Part shown: positions 7,364-15,450 of the stretch, piece by piece | Layout of the letters: every line of letters begins with the position of its first letter | Position numbering within the stretch: position 1 is the first letter of the stretch | Origin: an uncultured Planctomycetales bacterium | GTDB taxonomy: Bacteria; Planctomycetota; Planctomycetia; Pirellulales; Thermoguttaceae | Assembly: GCA_937889015.1 (NCBI GenBank) | Contig: CALARR010000018.1 | Location: forward strand, 1 to 45,828 | Reading direction: 5' to 3' | Length of the DNA: 45,828 nt | Translations under genes and position numbers: made by a program | The notes under the pieces: model-generated | Database searches by the model: none | The model's input: only the letters and a program-made list of their open reading frames with translations | Told to the model about the DNA's origin: nothing

Positions 7364-8176
7364 ATGAGAGAAGCGATCCGGAATCGACTGGGGGCCTTGG
7401 CTGCCATCCTGCTGTTCGTCCAACCGGTCGTGGTGCGTGCCGAGGCGGACGCCGCGGTACCGCGTTCCGCACTGCCGCAGAGCCTGGATCGCGGCGCGGT
7501 GGTCCTGAGCTTTGACGACCGCAATTTCGACGACTGGCTCAAGGCCCTGCCGCTGATGGCGAAGTACGGCGCGCGTGCCACGTTCTTCGTCAGCGGAAAC
7601 ATCGACGGCCAGACCCTGGACGCCGTTCGGCAGTTGCACAGCCACGGCCACGCGATTGGAGCCCATGGCATTCATCATCTTCGGGCCGTTGAGTACAGTC
7701 AGCAGCGGTCAGTGGACGAATATCTGCAGAATGAAGTCCTGCCACAGGTGGAACAGTTGAAGGTAGCGGGGATCACGCCCACGGCGTTTGCCTATCCCAA
7801 CAGCCGTAACAACGAGGCCACCGACGCGGCCTTGCTGAAGGTCTTTCGCCACCTGCGCACCGGCTGCAGCGTTGCCGCCGGGGAGCAGGTCAGCGGCAAG
7901 CATGCGTTGTTCGTCCCCGCAGACCAGGTCAGCTCCCGAGGCTGTCTGTGCGGCAAAGGGATCGACTTCGCCCCGGAGCGAGCAGATCGCACCTACGAAC
8001 AGATCGATGGCGCCCTGACGCGCGCGGCACAGAATCGGGAAGTGCTTGTCCTCTATGCCCACGGAATTGCCTCGTCCGGAAAAGGCAATCATATCACCCC
8101 AGAGGCACTGGAGCGTGTTCTCTGGAAGACCAAGGAACTTGGTCTGGCCTTCTATACTTTCGACCAGTTGCCTTGA
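7364..8176 (+). CDS. Exported polysaccharide deacetylase (NodB fold)
   Basis: A 270-residue protein with an N-terminal hydrophobic signal (LGALAAILLFVQPVVVRA) followed by a NodB homology domain. Motif 1 reads LSFDDRNFDDW, with the adjacent aspartates of the family; motif 2 is GAHGIHH, which supplies metal-binding histidines. The family removes acetyl groups from chitin, peptidoglycan or other N-/O-acetylated sugars outside the cytoplasm. The start is uncertain: ATG 7364 fits the signal peptide, while a GTG at 7343 would add seven residues. Both lie downstream of the terminator, so it is likely its own transcription unit. A convergent DUF3592 gene follows, separated by one copy of the 80-bp repeat family. 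Confidence 0.85.
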   Translation: MREAIRNRLGALAAILLFVQPVVVRAEADAAVPRSALPQSLDRGAVVLSFDDRNFDDWLKALPLMAKYGARATFFVSGNIDGQTLDAVRQLHSHGHAIGAHGIHHLRAVEYSQQRSVDEYLQNEVLPQVEQLKVAGITPTAFAYPNSRNNEATDAALLKVFRHLRTGCSVAAGEQVSGKHALFVPADQVSSRGCLCGKGIDFAPERADRTYEQIDGALTRAAQNREVLVLYAHGIASSGKGNHITPEALERVLWKTKELGLAFYTFDQLP

Positions 8177-8254
8177 GTTCAGGATCAGCCTGCGCGGAAC
8201 GGAAACCGCAGATGCCCGCCGCAGGACATCGGCGGCTGAAGTCTGAGGACCTAT

Positions 8255-8323
8255 CCCAGCCGCCATGGCGATCTCGGGCGGCCCAGCGCATCTGAACTGC
8301 CGACAGGTTCTGGGACCGGCTCC
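8255..8323 (-). repeat. Intergenic repeat family, copy 1 (inverted)
   Basis: The reverse complement carries the family core CCCAGAACCTGTCGGCAGTT, then CAG, a 5-12 base variable piece and GGGCCGCCCGA, and ends GGCTGGG. The same unit occurs at 9931-9975, 35521-35600 and 35601-35680. This copy lies between the converging 3' ends of the deacetylase and the DUF3592 gene. Confidence 0.85.
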
Positions 8324-8429
8324 TGATGATGCCGGCGCAGTCAAGACCGCAGTTCCGGCCCAATTCCAGCCAGTACGGCTGGAATCCAGGGTTCCCGCAG
8401 CCGCGGAACGATCGTTGGCAATGCCAACC

Positions 8430-9689
8430 TCAACGATCGGTCTGATCGCTGTTGGGCACGGCATCCAGCGCGCTGTAGGGAGCCATCAGGCTGTCGTCGA
8501 GTTGGAAGTCGGGCCGGCTTTGGGCGGTGCGGAAGATCGGCACCTCGAAGACTGCCTTGTAGTCCACGCCGCTCTGAGCGGAACGGACTTCAAGTTGCCA
8601 GGCAATCGTTCGGTCGCCCTCTTCGCCGGTCGGCAGCACATCGTAGGGAAGCCCGAACAGAATGGGGATGGCCGTGCGGCCGGGATCGGGTTGGTCAAGA
8701 GCCTTGGCGATCTGGCGCACCTGTTCCCAGGCCGTATCGACGGTGGTTTCGGTCTTCTTGCCGGAACGCTTCGTGACGGTTCGATGGCAGACCAGGCGCA
8801 CGCGAAAACCGTGCTCGCTCTGCAATCGCGAGGCCACGTGTACCACGCCAGCCAATGTGCCGCCCACCACCCCCGGGACGGAGGCCATCTGGAATGTCGA
8901 TTCGCCGTACTTCACCCAGCGCAGGCCGGCGTAGAGAGCCCACCAGGCCAGGGCCAAGCCGATCGCGGGGAAAATCATAGTCAGCAGCGCCCAACGACTA
9001 CTGCCTGTAATCCACGCATCGTAGGCCACCATGGCCGCCGGCAGGTAGGGAAGATTGGCGAAGACGGCTCCCATGGCGACGACCAGGAACGTCTTGCGGT
9101 TGGAGCTGCTGACCAAACCTCGGGCCCAATCGTCGCGTGCCAGCCAGGGCTCGTCGGGCGGCGTTGCGGCGCGTTTGGATCGGCTGCGGCGCCACAGCAG
9201 GCCGCCAAGCATCGTTCCCAGGCCGGCGCCGCCGAAGGCATAGAGAAAACCCGTGTAGAATAGCATCATCTCCCAGCGAGGCCGACGATAGAGGATCGCC
9301 TCCTCTGGATGCTCTGGATCGACGTAACAGGGGAAGGGCTTGCCGGATGTCCGATGCCGATCCAATTGCTTGTAAGCGCGCTGGTGGAACGAACCGATGT
9401 TGTCGGCGCCGCTGTGGGGCGAGACCCGCGTGCCGGTGTAGTCTCGGCCGGCATAGCGGTAGCGATACTCGGCCACGACCTTATAGGTGGTGCTGTCGTC
9501 ACCGCGATGCGATTCGAGTTTGGCACTCAGGATCTGGCATGGGACTTCCTCCCAGCATTGCATGCGCTGCCAATCCCACAGGGTCCACCAGGTGACCACC
9601 AGCATGCCTATGCCGACCGCCGTGAAGGGGATCGAGAACAGGAGAAGGAACAAGGGACCGCCGGAGCCGCTCATCGATATCCGGGCCAT
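8430..9689 (-). CDS. DUF3592 membrane protein
   Basis: The 419-residue protein opens with a membrane helix (GGPLFLLLFSIPFTAVGIGM, with more hydrophobic residues after it), followed by a DUF3592-type domain (VPCQILSAKLESHRGD, YRYAGRDYTGTRV, PCYVDPEHPEEAIL). Two or three further hydrophobic segments are at about residues 165-185 and 215-270, and a large C-terminal soluble domain follows. DUF3592 proteins are common in planctomycetes; their function is unknown, and an envelope or stress role is only a guess. The start is ATG 9689, preceded by GAGAGG. It is codirectional with rpoD upstream but separated from it by a terminator and a repeat copy. Confidence 0.8.
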   Translation of the reverse strand: MARISMSGSGGPLFLLLFSIPFTAVGIGMLVVTWWTLWDWQRMQCWEEVPCQILSAKLESHRGDDSTTYKVVAEYRYRYAGRDYTGTRVSPHSGADNIGSFHQRAYKQLDRHRTSGKPFPCYVDPEHPEEAILYRRPRWEMMLFYTGFLYAFGGAGLGTMLGGLLWRRSRSKRAATPPDEPWLARDDWARGLVSSSNRKTFLVVAMGAVFANLPYLPAAMVAYDAWITGSSRWALLTMIFPAIGLALAWWALYAGLRWVKYGESTFQMASVPGVVGGTLAGVVHVASRLQSEHGFRVRLVCHRTVTKRSGKKTETTVDTAWEQVRQIAKALDQPDPGRTAIPILFGLPYDVLPTGEEGDRTIAWQLEVRSAQSGVDYKAVFEVPIFRTAQSRPDFQLDDSLMAPYSALDAVPNSDQTDR

Positions 9690-9870
9690 GCAAATCCTCT
9701 CCCAGGTTGGAGGCTGGCAACGCCGGTGCCGGTCGGCCATGCCAACATGATCCTGAACAGCAGGTGCCGCTTCGCGCGGAGGTCTGGGGGGAGGGCCGCA
9801 CGCCGCGGTGGGCCGCCTTTGGTGGAGGCCGATCATGGACTATTGTTCGCGATCGGCGTCCCAATGAAAA

Positions 9871-9894
9871 GAGCCAGGCCCGAAGGTCTGGCTC
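9871..9894 (-). terminator. rpoD terminator
   Basis: GAGCCAGGCC (9871-9880) pairs with GGTCTGGCTC (9885-9894) around a CGAA loop, ten base pairs with one G-T. Read on the minus strand, TTTT follows at once. It lies about 110 bases downstream of the rpoD stop, as expected for a Rho-independent terminator. Confidence 0.75.
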
Positions 9895-9930
9895 GCGTGG
9901 TTTCACTGTGAAGCGGTGGACACTCAGCGC

Positions 9931-9975
9931 CGGTCCCAGAGACTGTTGGCAGTTCGGCTTTGCCGGACCGCCCGA
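9931..9975 (+). repeat. Intergenic repeat family, copy 2 (diverged)
   Basis: This copy reads CGGTCCCAGAGACTGTTGGC and then AGTTCGGCTTTGCCGGACCG, a mutated form of the core seen at 8255, 35521 and 35601. It lies just past the 3' end of rpoD and upstream (on the minus strand) of the terminator hairpin. Confidence 0.75.
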
Positions 9976-10002
9976 CACAACGGCAACCGTTCTGGGTAGG
10001 TC

Positions 10003-11568
10003 CTAGTCCAAGAACCCGACCAACTCCTGGCTGCGGCTGGGCTGCTGCAGCTTGCGCACCGCTTTGGCTTCAATCTGACGGATACGTTCGCGCGTCACCT
10101 TGAAAATATGGCCGACTTCTTCCAGGGTGTAGCTGTAACCGTCGCCCAGGCCGTACCGGAGCTTGATAATTTCCCGCTCGCGGTAGCTCAGCGTCTTCAG
10201 AACCTTGCCAATCCGCCGTCGCAGCATCTCCTGAGTGGCTCCGGCCGCCGGGTTCTCAGCCGCGCCGTCGGGCAGTAGGTCGCCAAAGTGGCTGTCTTCG
10301 CTGTTGCCTACCGGCCGATCAAGGCTGATCGGATAGCGGCTCATGGCCAGCACGCGGCGCGTTTCATCGACGCACGTCTCGCTGGCACGCGCCGTCTCTT
10401 CCATGGTGGGCTCACGGCCCAGTTCCTGCAACAACTTGCGCGACACGTTGCGCACGCGGGACATGGTCTCGACCATGTGCACCGGGATGCGGATGGTGCG
10501 GCTCTGGTCGGCCACGGCCCGGGTAATCGCCTGCCGAATCCACCAAGTGGCGTAGGTGCAGAACTTGAAGCCGCGGCGGTACTCGAACTTGTCCACGGCG
10601 CGCATCAGGCCAGCGTTCCCTTCCTGGATCAGGTCCAGGAAGCTCAGGCCTCGGTTGCGGTACTTCTTGGCGATGGAGACGACCAAACGCAGGTTGCCCT
10701 CGGAAAGACCGCGTTTGGCCTCCTGGTAGCGAGCATAGATGCTCTTCAACTCTTCCACGCGGCGGCGCAGGCTGCAGGGAGTCTCCTGCGTGGCACGGAG
10801 GATATTGCGGAACTCCTTGACCCATGGCTCGCGCTCCTTGCTGGGGCGGTGGGCCTTGCGGTGCTCGTCGATGCGGAGCTTCAATTCGTCGACGCGGCGA
10901 CTAAACTCGTCGAGGGTCTTGATCATGGGCTCGATGCGCTGGGTGCGAAGCCCAAGTTCTTCCACAAGGTAGACTGCCCGGCGGCGGCGACGGCCGAGGC
11001 GGCGCCACGCGGCGTGCCGATCACCCAAGGGAATGCGACAACTGGTAGCAATGCGGTAATCGCGCCGATTTCGCTTCAGCAAAGTTTCCAGAGTCCGCAG
11101 GTTGTGGGGGAGGCGGCCAAGGATCTGGTCCTTCTCCAGGCGGTCGGTGACCGAGACCTGTACGGTGCGGTCAAAGGGCAATTCGCCTTGATGCACGCGG
11201 CGGAGAACCTTGAAAGCCGTCTGCATCACGTAATCGCACTCGAGGACCCGACTGCGGAAGCGGGCCCGGCTGAACTCAATGGCCTTCGCCAGCGAGATCT
11301 CCTCGCGGCGGGTCAAGAGGGGGATTTCTCCCATTTGGGTCAAGTACATGCGGACCGGATCGTCCGACCAGGATTCTACGTCTTCGGTCTCGCCAAGCAG
11401 TTCTTCGTCGGTGGCTAGATCGGCCTCGGCGTCCACATCGAGGGCCAAATCATCCGCGTCCACGTCATCGTCGATGTCCAAAGGCTCGTCGGCCTTGTCC
11501 TCCAAATCGATTTCGTCCGGATGTGGCGTGACATCATCTTCGAATTCGTCCAACAGTACTTCGTACAA
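10003..11568 (-). CDS. rpoD: Primary sigma-70 factor RpoD
   Basis: The 521-residue protein directs RNA polymerase to housekeeping promoters. It has an acidic N-terminus (about residues 1-68, many Asp/Glu, region 1.1-like) and region 1.2 (DDPVRMYLTQMGEIPLLTRR). A long basic insert at about residues 120-285 is followed by region 2 (EGNLRLVVSIAKKYRNRG, DLIQEGNAGLMRAVDKFEYR, TYATWWIRQAITRA), region 3, and region 4 with the helix-turn-helix (TLEEVGHIFKVTRERIRQIE). The start codon is TTG at 11568, preceded by AGGAG with suitable spacing. The gene is leftward, with a terminator at 9871-9894. A sigma factor and a tRNA suggest a core-chromosome position. Confidence 0.95.
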   Translation of the reverse strand: MYEVLLDEFEDDVTPHPDEIDLEDKADEPLDIDDDVDADDLALDVDAEADLATDEELLGETEDVESWSDDPVRMYLTQMGEIPLLTRREEISLAKAIEFSRARFRSRVLECDYVMQTAFKVLRRVHQGELPFDRTVQVSVTDRLEKDQILGRLPHNLRTLETLLKRNRRDYRIATSCRIPLGDRHAAWRRLGRRRRRAVYLVEELGLRTQRIEPMIKTLDEFSRRVDELKLRIDEHRKAHRPSKEREPWVKEFRNILRATQETPCSLRRRVEELKSIYARYQEAKRGLSEGNLRLVVSIAKKYRNRGLSFLDLIQEGNAGLMRAVDKFEYRRGFKFCTYATWWIRQAITRAVADQSRTIRIPVHMVETMSRVRNVSRKLLQELGREPTMEETARASETCVDETRRVLAMSRYPISLDRPVGNSEDSHFGDLLPDGAAENPAAGATQEMLRRRIGKVLKTLSYREREIIKLRYGLGDGYSYTLEEVGHIFKVTRERIRQIEAKAVRKLQQPSRSQELVGFLD

Positions 11569-12189
11569 TGCCGGTACTCCTACGGTGAAGCGAAACGGAT
11601 GCGTGGAAAGCGCTAGCGATTATGCTTTCCGAGGTCCCGCAAAGCCACGAAATTCTACCACCAAAAATCAGCCACGCTGACGCAGCTCGGTGTTTGGCAA
11701 GGGATTACATTTGCGAAGAAAACGAGCGGCCCGATCAACTCACAGAAACCCCAAACCTGAGCTCGGCAGACGCATCTTGCGCCGATTACCGAACCGCAAT
11801 TCCTGTTTGCCTCGTGCCGTCGCCGCATGGAGTGATACGCGCAAATGAACCCGGGGTCGGGAAGCAGACTCTTGCCAATCGTCACAGACGCAAAGCATCC
11901 CCACGATACAGCAAGAGGCCGGTGCCACGGTCACCCACGGTCTTTTGGAAAGAAGGCGATCTCCAAGGCGAGATAATCAATTCTAATCTTGCGGCAAACG
12001 TCGTCCAGATCTTGAGGAGAAAATCGTTAAAATTCCATTTGGCGCACAAAATAGTTGCCCCTCATCTGTGTAGATGCGTTATCCTGGAAAGCTAGTGAAC
12101 AGCAGAACCAACCTTCCTCAAGACACGCGACACTCTGGCAACTCCTCACAGATCCTCGTCCAGACTATACTCAGACCTGCGAATGCCGC
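11569..12189. other. Divergent rpoD / zinc-ribbon intergenic region
   Basis: About 620 bases without a supported gene; open frames such as 11622-12095 lack a binding site. The stretch is markedly more AT-rich than its neighbours. A TATACT (12166-12171) lies 18 bases before the ATG at 12190. No good -35 is seen for either gene, so the rpoD promoter may be of another sigma class. Confidence 0.4.
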
Positions 12190-12756
12190 ATGCATCACCC
12201 CTCAACGGCAGCGTATCCTGTGAATTCTGGTCAGTTCGCCAACTCCGCGGCCCCAGCCAGACACACTCCCTTGGTCAACAAATACTACATACCCTGCTCG
12301 TGCGGTAAGAGAATTTCCGTAGATACGCGCCAAGCCGGCCAAACAGTCGTTTGCGAGTGCGGCACGAACCTGGAAGTACCCACGTTGCGGCAGTTGGCTC
12401 AATTGGCCGAACGAGTCGATCCACCTCCTACCGTGGCCCGCAAGCCTTGGGGGCCGCGTGAGCGTGTGCTGTTGTTCGGCCTGATGCTGGCGTTGGCCGG
12501 AATCGCCTGGAGCGGATGGGGACTGTTGACTTGGCCCGCACACCTGCGCGCGACACCGATGCAGACCATGGTCCTTTGGGACAGCTTGGCCCGCGGTCGG
12601 ATGGATGCGGATCCAGCCCCTTGGAGCCAGTATGAGCAGCAACGTGTCACGGCGCGAACGCGGATTCAACAGGGCTTGGGCTTCGCGGCCCTTGGCCTGC
12701 TGGTGTCTGTGGGGGCCTTCTTAACACCCAGGGCAAGGTCGGTCGTGGGACGTTGA
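12190..12756 (+). CDS. Zinc-ribbon membrane protein (hypothetical)
   Basis: About 188 residues. Near residues 35-65 comes a CxC ... CxC zinc knuckle pair (YYIPCSCGKRISVDTRQAGQ, then VVCECG), a motif typical of many planctomycete proteins. Two hydrophobic segments (VLLFGLMLALAGIAWSGWG and GLGFAALGLLVSVGAFL) suggest an inner-membrane protein with a cytosolic zinc ribbon. The role is unknown. The start is not certain: ATG 12190 has no clear binding site, and family members often begin just before KYYIPC, which here would need a TTG codon. A short TATACT leader suggests a nearly leaderless message. Confidence 0.65.
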   Translation: MHHPSTAAYPVNSGQFANSAAPARHTPLVNKYYIPCSCGKRISVDTRQAGQTVVCECGTNLEVPTLRQLAQLAERVDPPPTVARKPWGPRERVLLFGLMLALAGIAWSGWGLLTWPAHLRATPMQTMVLWDSLARGRMDADPAPWSQYEQQRVTARTRIQQGLGFAALGLLVSVGAFLTPRARSVVGR

Positions 12757-12771
12757 GGGGGACCGTTTCCG

Positions 12772-12789
12772 GTCAGCCGTCAGGCTGAT
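12772..12789. terminator. Short hairpin between converging genes
   Basis: GTCAGCC (12772-12778) and GGCTGAT (12783-12789) pair around GTCA, in the 49-base gap between the converging genes. No T run follows, so the role as a terminator is tentative. Confidence 0.35.
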
Positions 12790-12805
12790 GTCGGACTCGC
12801 AAGAG

Positions 12806-13963
12806 CTACTGACGGAGTACAAAGTTGTACTGCTCAGGCGGGGTGATGTCCCATTGGGGCCAGAACCGGCTGCCGGTTGCCACGCGTCGCAGATCCAACG
12901 TGTCCTTGTCCACGACCACCAGTAGTTGTTTCAGCCAACCGATGGCGGTGAGGATATAGACGGTCGCCGTCTCGGCGATGCGCCAGCCCCCCCAGCGGTC
13001 CAGATGGGGATGCTCGTGCAGCACCCGGGCCATGCGTGGATCAGCTTTGCTGACCGAACGCAGAGCACGACAGGCGGCGCAACGTCTCTTCCTGAAGCGG
13101 AACCCGATACGGCTTGGTGGTTCAGCCCTTTCCGGCCGTGCCGACTGCCTGTGGCAATTCCGGGCTTGGCCCTGGATGCTCTGTGGCGAAACCAACTCTC
13201 CACACATTTCGCAACGAACCAGAGCGTTGGACAGCAGCAGGTCTCCGCTCACGGGGCAGCGCTGCAGCAACTCCTTCAGCACCCGCTTGCCGGTGGCTGT
13301 GCAGATGGCCGTTTCGGGAATCAGGACCCGGCGTCCGGTCTCCTCGCACCGTATGATCTGCTCGCCGGCAGCGATTCGGCCGTCGTCGGTGATGCCCAGC
13401 CGAAAGGTCTCCTGACCCGTGTGCGGGCACACGTAGGGTGGCGGTCGAAACGATCGGGCCCAGCCTGCAAAGGGCAACTCGACCGATTCCAGGCCGATCG
13501 AGAATCGCAACTTCCCCCGGACAAGCTTGCACCACACAGCAACCAACGAACAGAACTCCACAGCCGCTCCCGCCGGGAGGCGATCCTTGAGGCTATTGAT
13601 GTGCTGGCTCAGGAAGCGAGCCATTGTGCCCACCGCGCCCGGTGGCGGTCCATCCAGCACGCGTGTGGTGTTCAGTCCGAGCGCCTCGATCAGCTCGGGT
13701 TCGACCTGCTCGCCTTCCGCGTCGCAATAGAGATCGACCACATGGCCGCTCATGCGGCAACGGATGCGGACGAACAAGCGTTCTTCGAGCGTGCACCCGG
13801 CCAAGTGTACACGACCGCCGTCAACCTGGTACGCGGGAAAGGTGCGTTTCACGATCTGCGCAACGCTTTCCGGCTGATCGAGCGGAGCGCCATGGCTGAC
13901 GCTGATCGGTTTCGGCGCAGGCGTTTCGTCGCCTGTGCGATCCGTGGAAAGGCCGTGATTCAT
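12806..13963 (-). CDS. Cys-rich multi-knuckle hypothetical protein (385 aa)
   Basis: The middle of this protein carries a run of related short motifs about 15-30 residues apart (CPHTGQE, CEETGRR, CTATGKRVL, CPVSGDLLL and CEMCGELV), followed by CAAC; these may bind several zinc ions. The N-terminal third (residues 30-170) has no motif I can name, and the C-terminus is hydrophobic and acidic. No signal peptide is seen, so it is probably cytosolic. The start is ATG 13963-13961. No ribosome-binding site is present, but TACAAT lies 7-13 bases upstream on the minus strand, which suggests a leaderless message. The much longer frame to 14326 overlaps the methyltransferase antisense and is rejected. 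Confidence 0.6.
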   Translation of the reverse strand: MNHGLSTDRTGDETPAPKPISVSHGAPLDQPESVAQIVKRTFPAYQVDGGRVHLAGCTLEERLFVRIRCRMSGHVVDLYCDAEGEQVEPELIEALGLNTTRVLDGPPPGAVGTMARFLSQHINSLKDRLPAGAAVEFCSLVAVWCKLVRGKLRFSIGLESVELPFAGWARSFRPPPYVCPHTGQETFRLGITDDGRIAAGEQIIRCEETGRRVLIPETAICTATGKRVLKELLQRCPVSGDLLLSNALVRCEMCGELVSPQSIQGQARNCHRQSARPERAEPPSRIGFRFRKRRCAACRALRSVSKADPRMARVLHEHPHLDRWGGWRIAETATVYILTAIGWLKQLLVVVDKDTLDLRRVATGSRFWPQWDITPPEQYNFVLRQ

Positions 13964-14012
13964 ATATAATTGTACCACACCGGCTGAGCCCACCCCGAGC
14001 AGTACGCGGCCC

Positions 14013-14792
14013 CTATATTCTGCGCAATACGCACACCACGTCTTCGCTTCGCCGGTCCATCCGCACCGGACGCTCGATATCGTAGGCAAAGTCGTAGCAA
14101 GCCACCAGTTCCAATGCGGGAATACGGGCCAATAGACGTTGGAACTGTCTGGCCGAATAGGTGCGAAACAGCGACTCGCCGACGATCTGCGCGCTGCGCG
14201 TTGGAGTATAGATGTCGTAGGTCGTGGAGACGCGTTCTTGCCGCCGACGGTGGTCAATGGCAATCGATCGCACGTGGCTGTTGATGGCCAGGTAGCCGCG
14301 ATGAGCACTCCACGACTCGCCATCACAAGACGATTTGCCGGCCGGGGTGAGGGTGATCCCGAGGATATACAATCCGCCGGGACCGAGCGCCGCAGCGACG
14401 CATTGCAGATGGGCCTCTGCCTGAGCTTCGCTGGACAGGTGGCGGAAGCTGTTGATCATGTTGAAAGCGGCATCCGCCGGTCGCGTCAGACGGAAGTCGG
14501 CCATATCGGCCACTTCGACCGACGGTCGAAATCCGTGCCGTAGCAGTCGTGCGTTACAGTAGTCAACCGCTTTGCGGTTAAGATCCTGGCCCAGGACGCG
14601 ATATCCAGCCTGTGCAAACTTGACCAGCAGCCGGCCTGTGCCGCAGGCGGGTTCAAACAGGCATCGCACGCGCCGCCGCGCATGGCGTGCAAAACAGGCG
14701 AGCAAGAAATCGAATTCGGCCTTCCAATCGGAGCCGAAGGCGAGGTCGTAGTACTTAGGAAAGTCGTAGATCGAGGCTTGCAGCAACAGCAC
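14013..14792 (-). CDS. Class I SAM-dependent methyltransferase
   Basis: The 259-residue protein has the Rossmann methyltransferase fold. Motif I reads CLFEPACGTGRLLVKFA, followed by the acidic motif VLGQDLNRKAVDYC, then VADMADFRL and NMINSFRHL. The N-terminus ASIYDFPKYYDLAFGSDWKA is typical of planctomycete homologues. The substrate cannot be told. The start is placed at GTG 14792, with a G-run six bases upstream; an in-frame ATG at 14867 would add 25 residues that look unlike the family. The longer open frame to 15398 runs across the divergent tatA region and is rejected. Confidence 0.75.
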   Translation of the reverse strand: MLLLQASIYDFPKYYDLAFGSDWKAEFDFLLACFARHARRRVRCLFEPACGTGRLLVKFAQAGYRVLGQDLNRKAVDYCNARLLRHGFRPSVEVADMADFRLTRPADAAFNMINSFRHLSSEAQAEAHLQCVAAALGPGGLYILGITLTPAGKSSCDGESWSAHRGYLAINSHVRSIAIDHRRRQERVSTTYDIYTPTRSAQIVGESLFRTYSARQFQRLLARIPALELVACYDFAYDIERPVRMDRRSEDVVCVLRRI

Positions 14793-14889
14793 CGCGTTCC
14801 CCCCAATGGAGTTGTAGCCGCGTGTCACAGGCGTGTATTCTACCGCCCGCTTCGGGAGACGGCAGGCCATCGTAATCGCGGTTGTTGAT

Positions 14890-14921
14890 GTCTGCATTGC
14901 CGCTGCGGCGGCAATGCAGAC
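14890..14921. repeat. Perfect 14-bp inverted repeat between divergent genes
   Basis: GTCTGCATTGCCGC (14890-14903) and GCGGCAATGCAGAC (14908-14921) are exact complements around TGCG. The repeat lies upstream of both flanking genes, so a terminator role is unlikely. It could be an operator, an RNA hairpin in a long leader, or the trace of a miniature element. Confidence 0.75.
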
Positions 14922-15037
14922 GCCAGCCGGTGAGGCGGGAGTCGAGCTCAAGGGCTGCTTGTGGATGCGACAGCATCGGGGGGCCCCCAATGCCAAGCCT
15001 GTCGGGGGGCGATCGCAGTCTGCCATCTCCGAGCCTC

Positions 15038-15066
15038 TTGTTGTGCCCTGAACGGCACCGTAGTAT
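15038..15066 (+). promoter_or_regulatory. Possible tatA promoter
   Basis: TTGTTG (15038-15043) and TAGTAT (15061-15066) are separated by 17 bases, each sharing four bases with the consensus. The ATG of tatA is about 64 bases downstream. Confidence 0.35.
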
Positions 15067-15129
15067 GGATACAGGGTGCGGGCCAGCGGGCCCCGAGTGC
15101 AGCCGTTTCTTTTGGGGAGGGTTCGTGCC

Positions 15130-15324
15130 ATGTTTGGCATCGGCCAGACGGAATTGATTATTGTGGGCGTGATTGCCTTGCTCCTGTTTGGCAATCGGTT
15201 GCCCTCGGTGATGCGATCTTTGGGCAGCGGCATCTCGGAGTTCAAGAAGGGTTTGGACGACGTGAACAAGGAGGTGCATCGGGAAGTGACCGCCGAACCC
15301 TCGTCGCCTGAGAACAAGGAATAG
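15130..15324 (+). CDS. tatA: Twin-arginine translocase subunit TatA/E
   Basis: The 64-residue protein starts MFGIGQTELIIVGVIALLLFGNRLP, the transmembrane segment and hinge of TatA, followed by an amphipathic helix (MRSLGSGISEFKKGLDDVNK) and a charged tail. TatA oligomers form the channel for folded proteins in the twin-arginine pathway. The start is the ATG eight bases after GGGGAGGG; the longer reading to 15076 lacks a site. Two Tat-signal oxidoreductases in this window (4150 and 39655) are likely clients. It appears to be monocistronic, with a strong terminator downstream; tatC and tatB are not in the window. Confidence 0.9.
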   Translation: MFGIGQTELIIVGVIALLLFGNRLPSVMRSLGSGISEFKKGLDDVNKEVHREVTAEPSSPENKE

Positions 15325-15352
15325 CAAGACCCGACAATCCGATCGAAGCCAT

Positions 15353-15386
15353 CGAGACGGGCGTTGGTTGCCTGTCTCGTTTTTTT
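15353..15386 (+). terminator. tatA terminator
   Basis: GAGACGGGC (15354-15362) pairs with GCCTGTCTC (15370-15378), extended by C15353-G15379, around a GTTGGTT loop; a run of seven T follows at once (15380-15386). A textbook Rho-independent terminator. Confidence 0.9.
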
Positions 15387-15450
15387 GCGCCCGCACAAGA
15401 AGGCTGTCGCAGGGTGCCGCCTTGTGGCGCGGATGCTGTACGAGCGTTGA

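Larger units (their letters stand above)
14793..15129. other. Divergent methyltransferase / tatA region
   Basis: Contains a perfect 14-bp inverted repeat (see 14890-14921) and a plausible tatA promoter at 15038-15066. Otherwise no gene is seen. Confidence 0.4.

Noticed and set aside
11622..12095. Open frame in the divergent rpoD region
   Set aside because: It has no ribosome-binding site and no recognisable domain, and it lies in the likely promoter region.
12055..12189. Longer start for the zinc-ribbon membrane protein
   Set aside because: The extra 45 residues have no family character and no binding site.
14793..15398. N-terminal extension of the methyltransferase
   Set aside because: The frame stays open but crosses the divergent tatA gene and its terminator; the family start is at ASIYDFPKYY.
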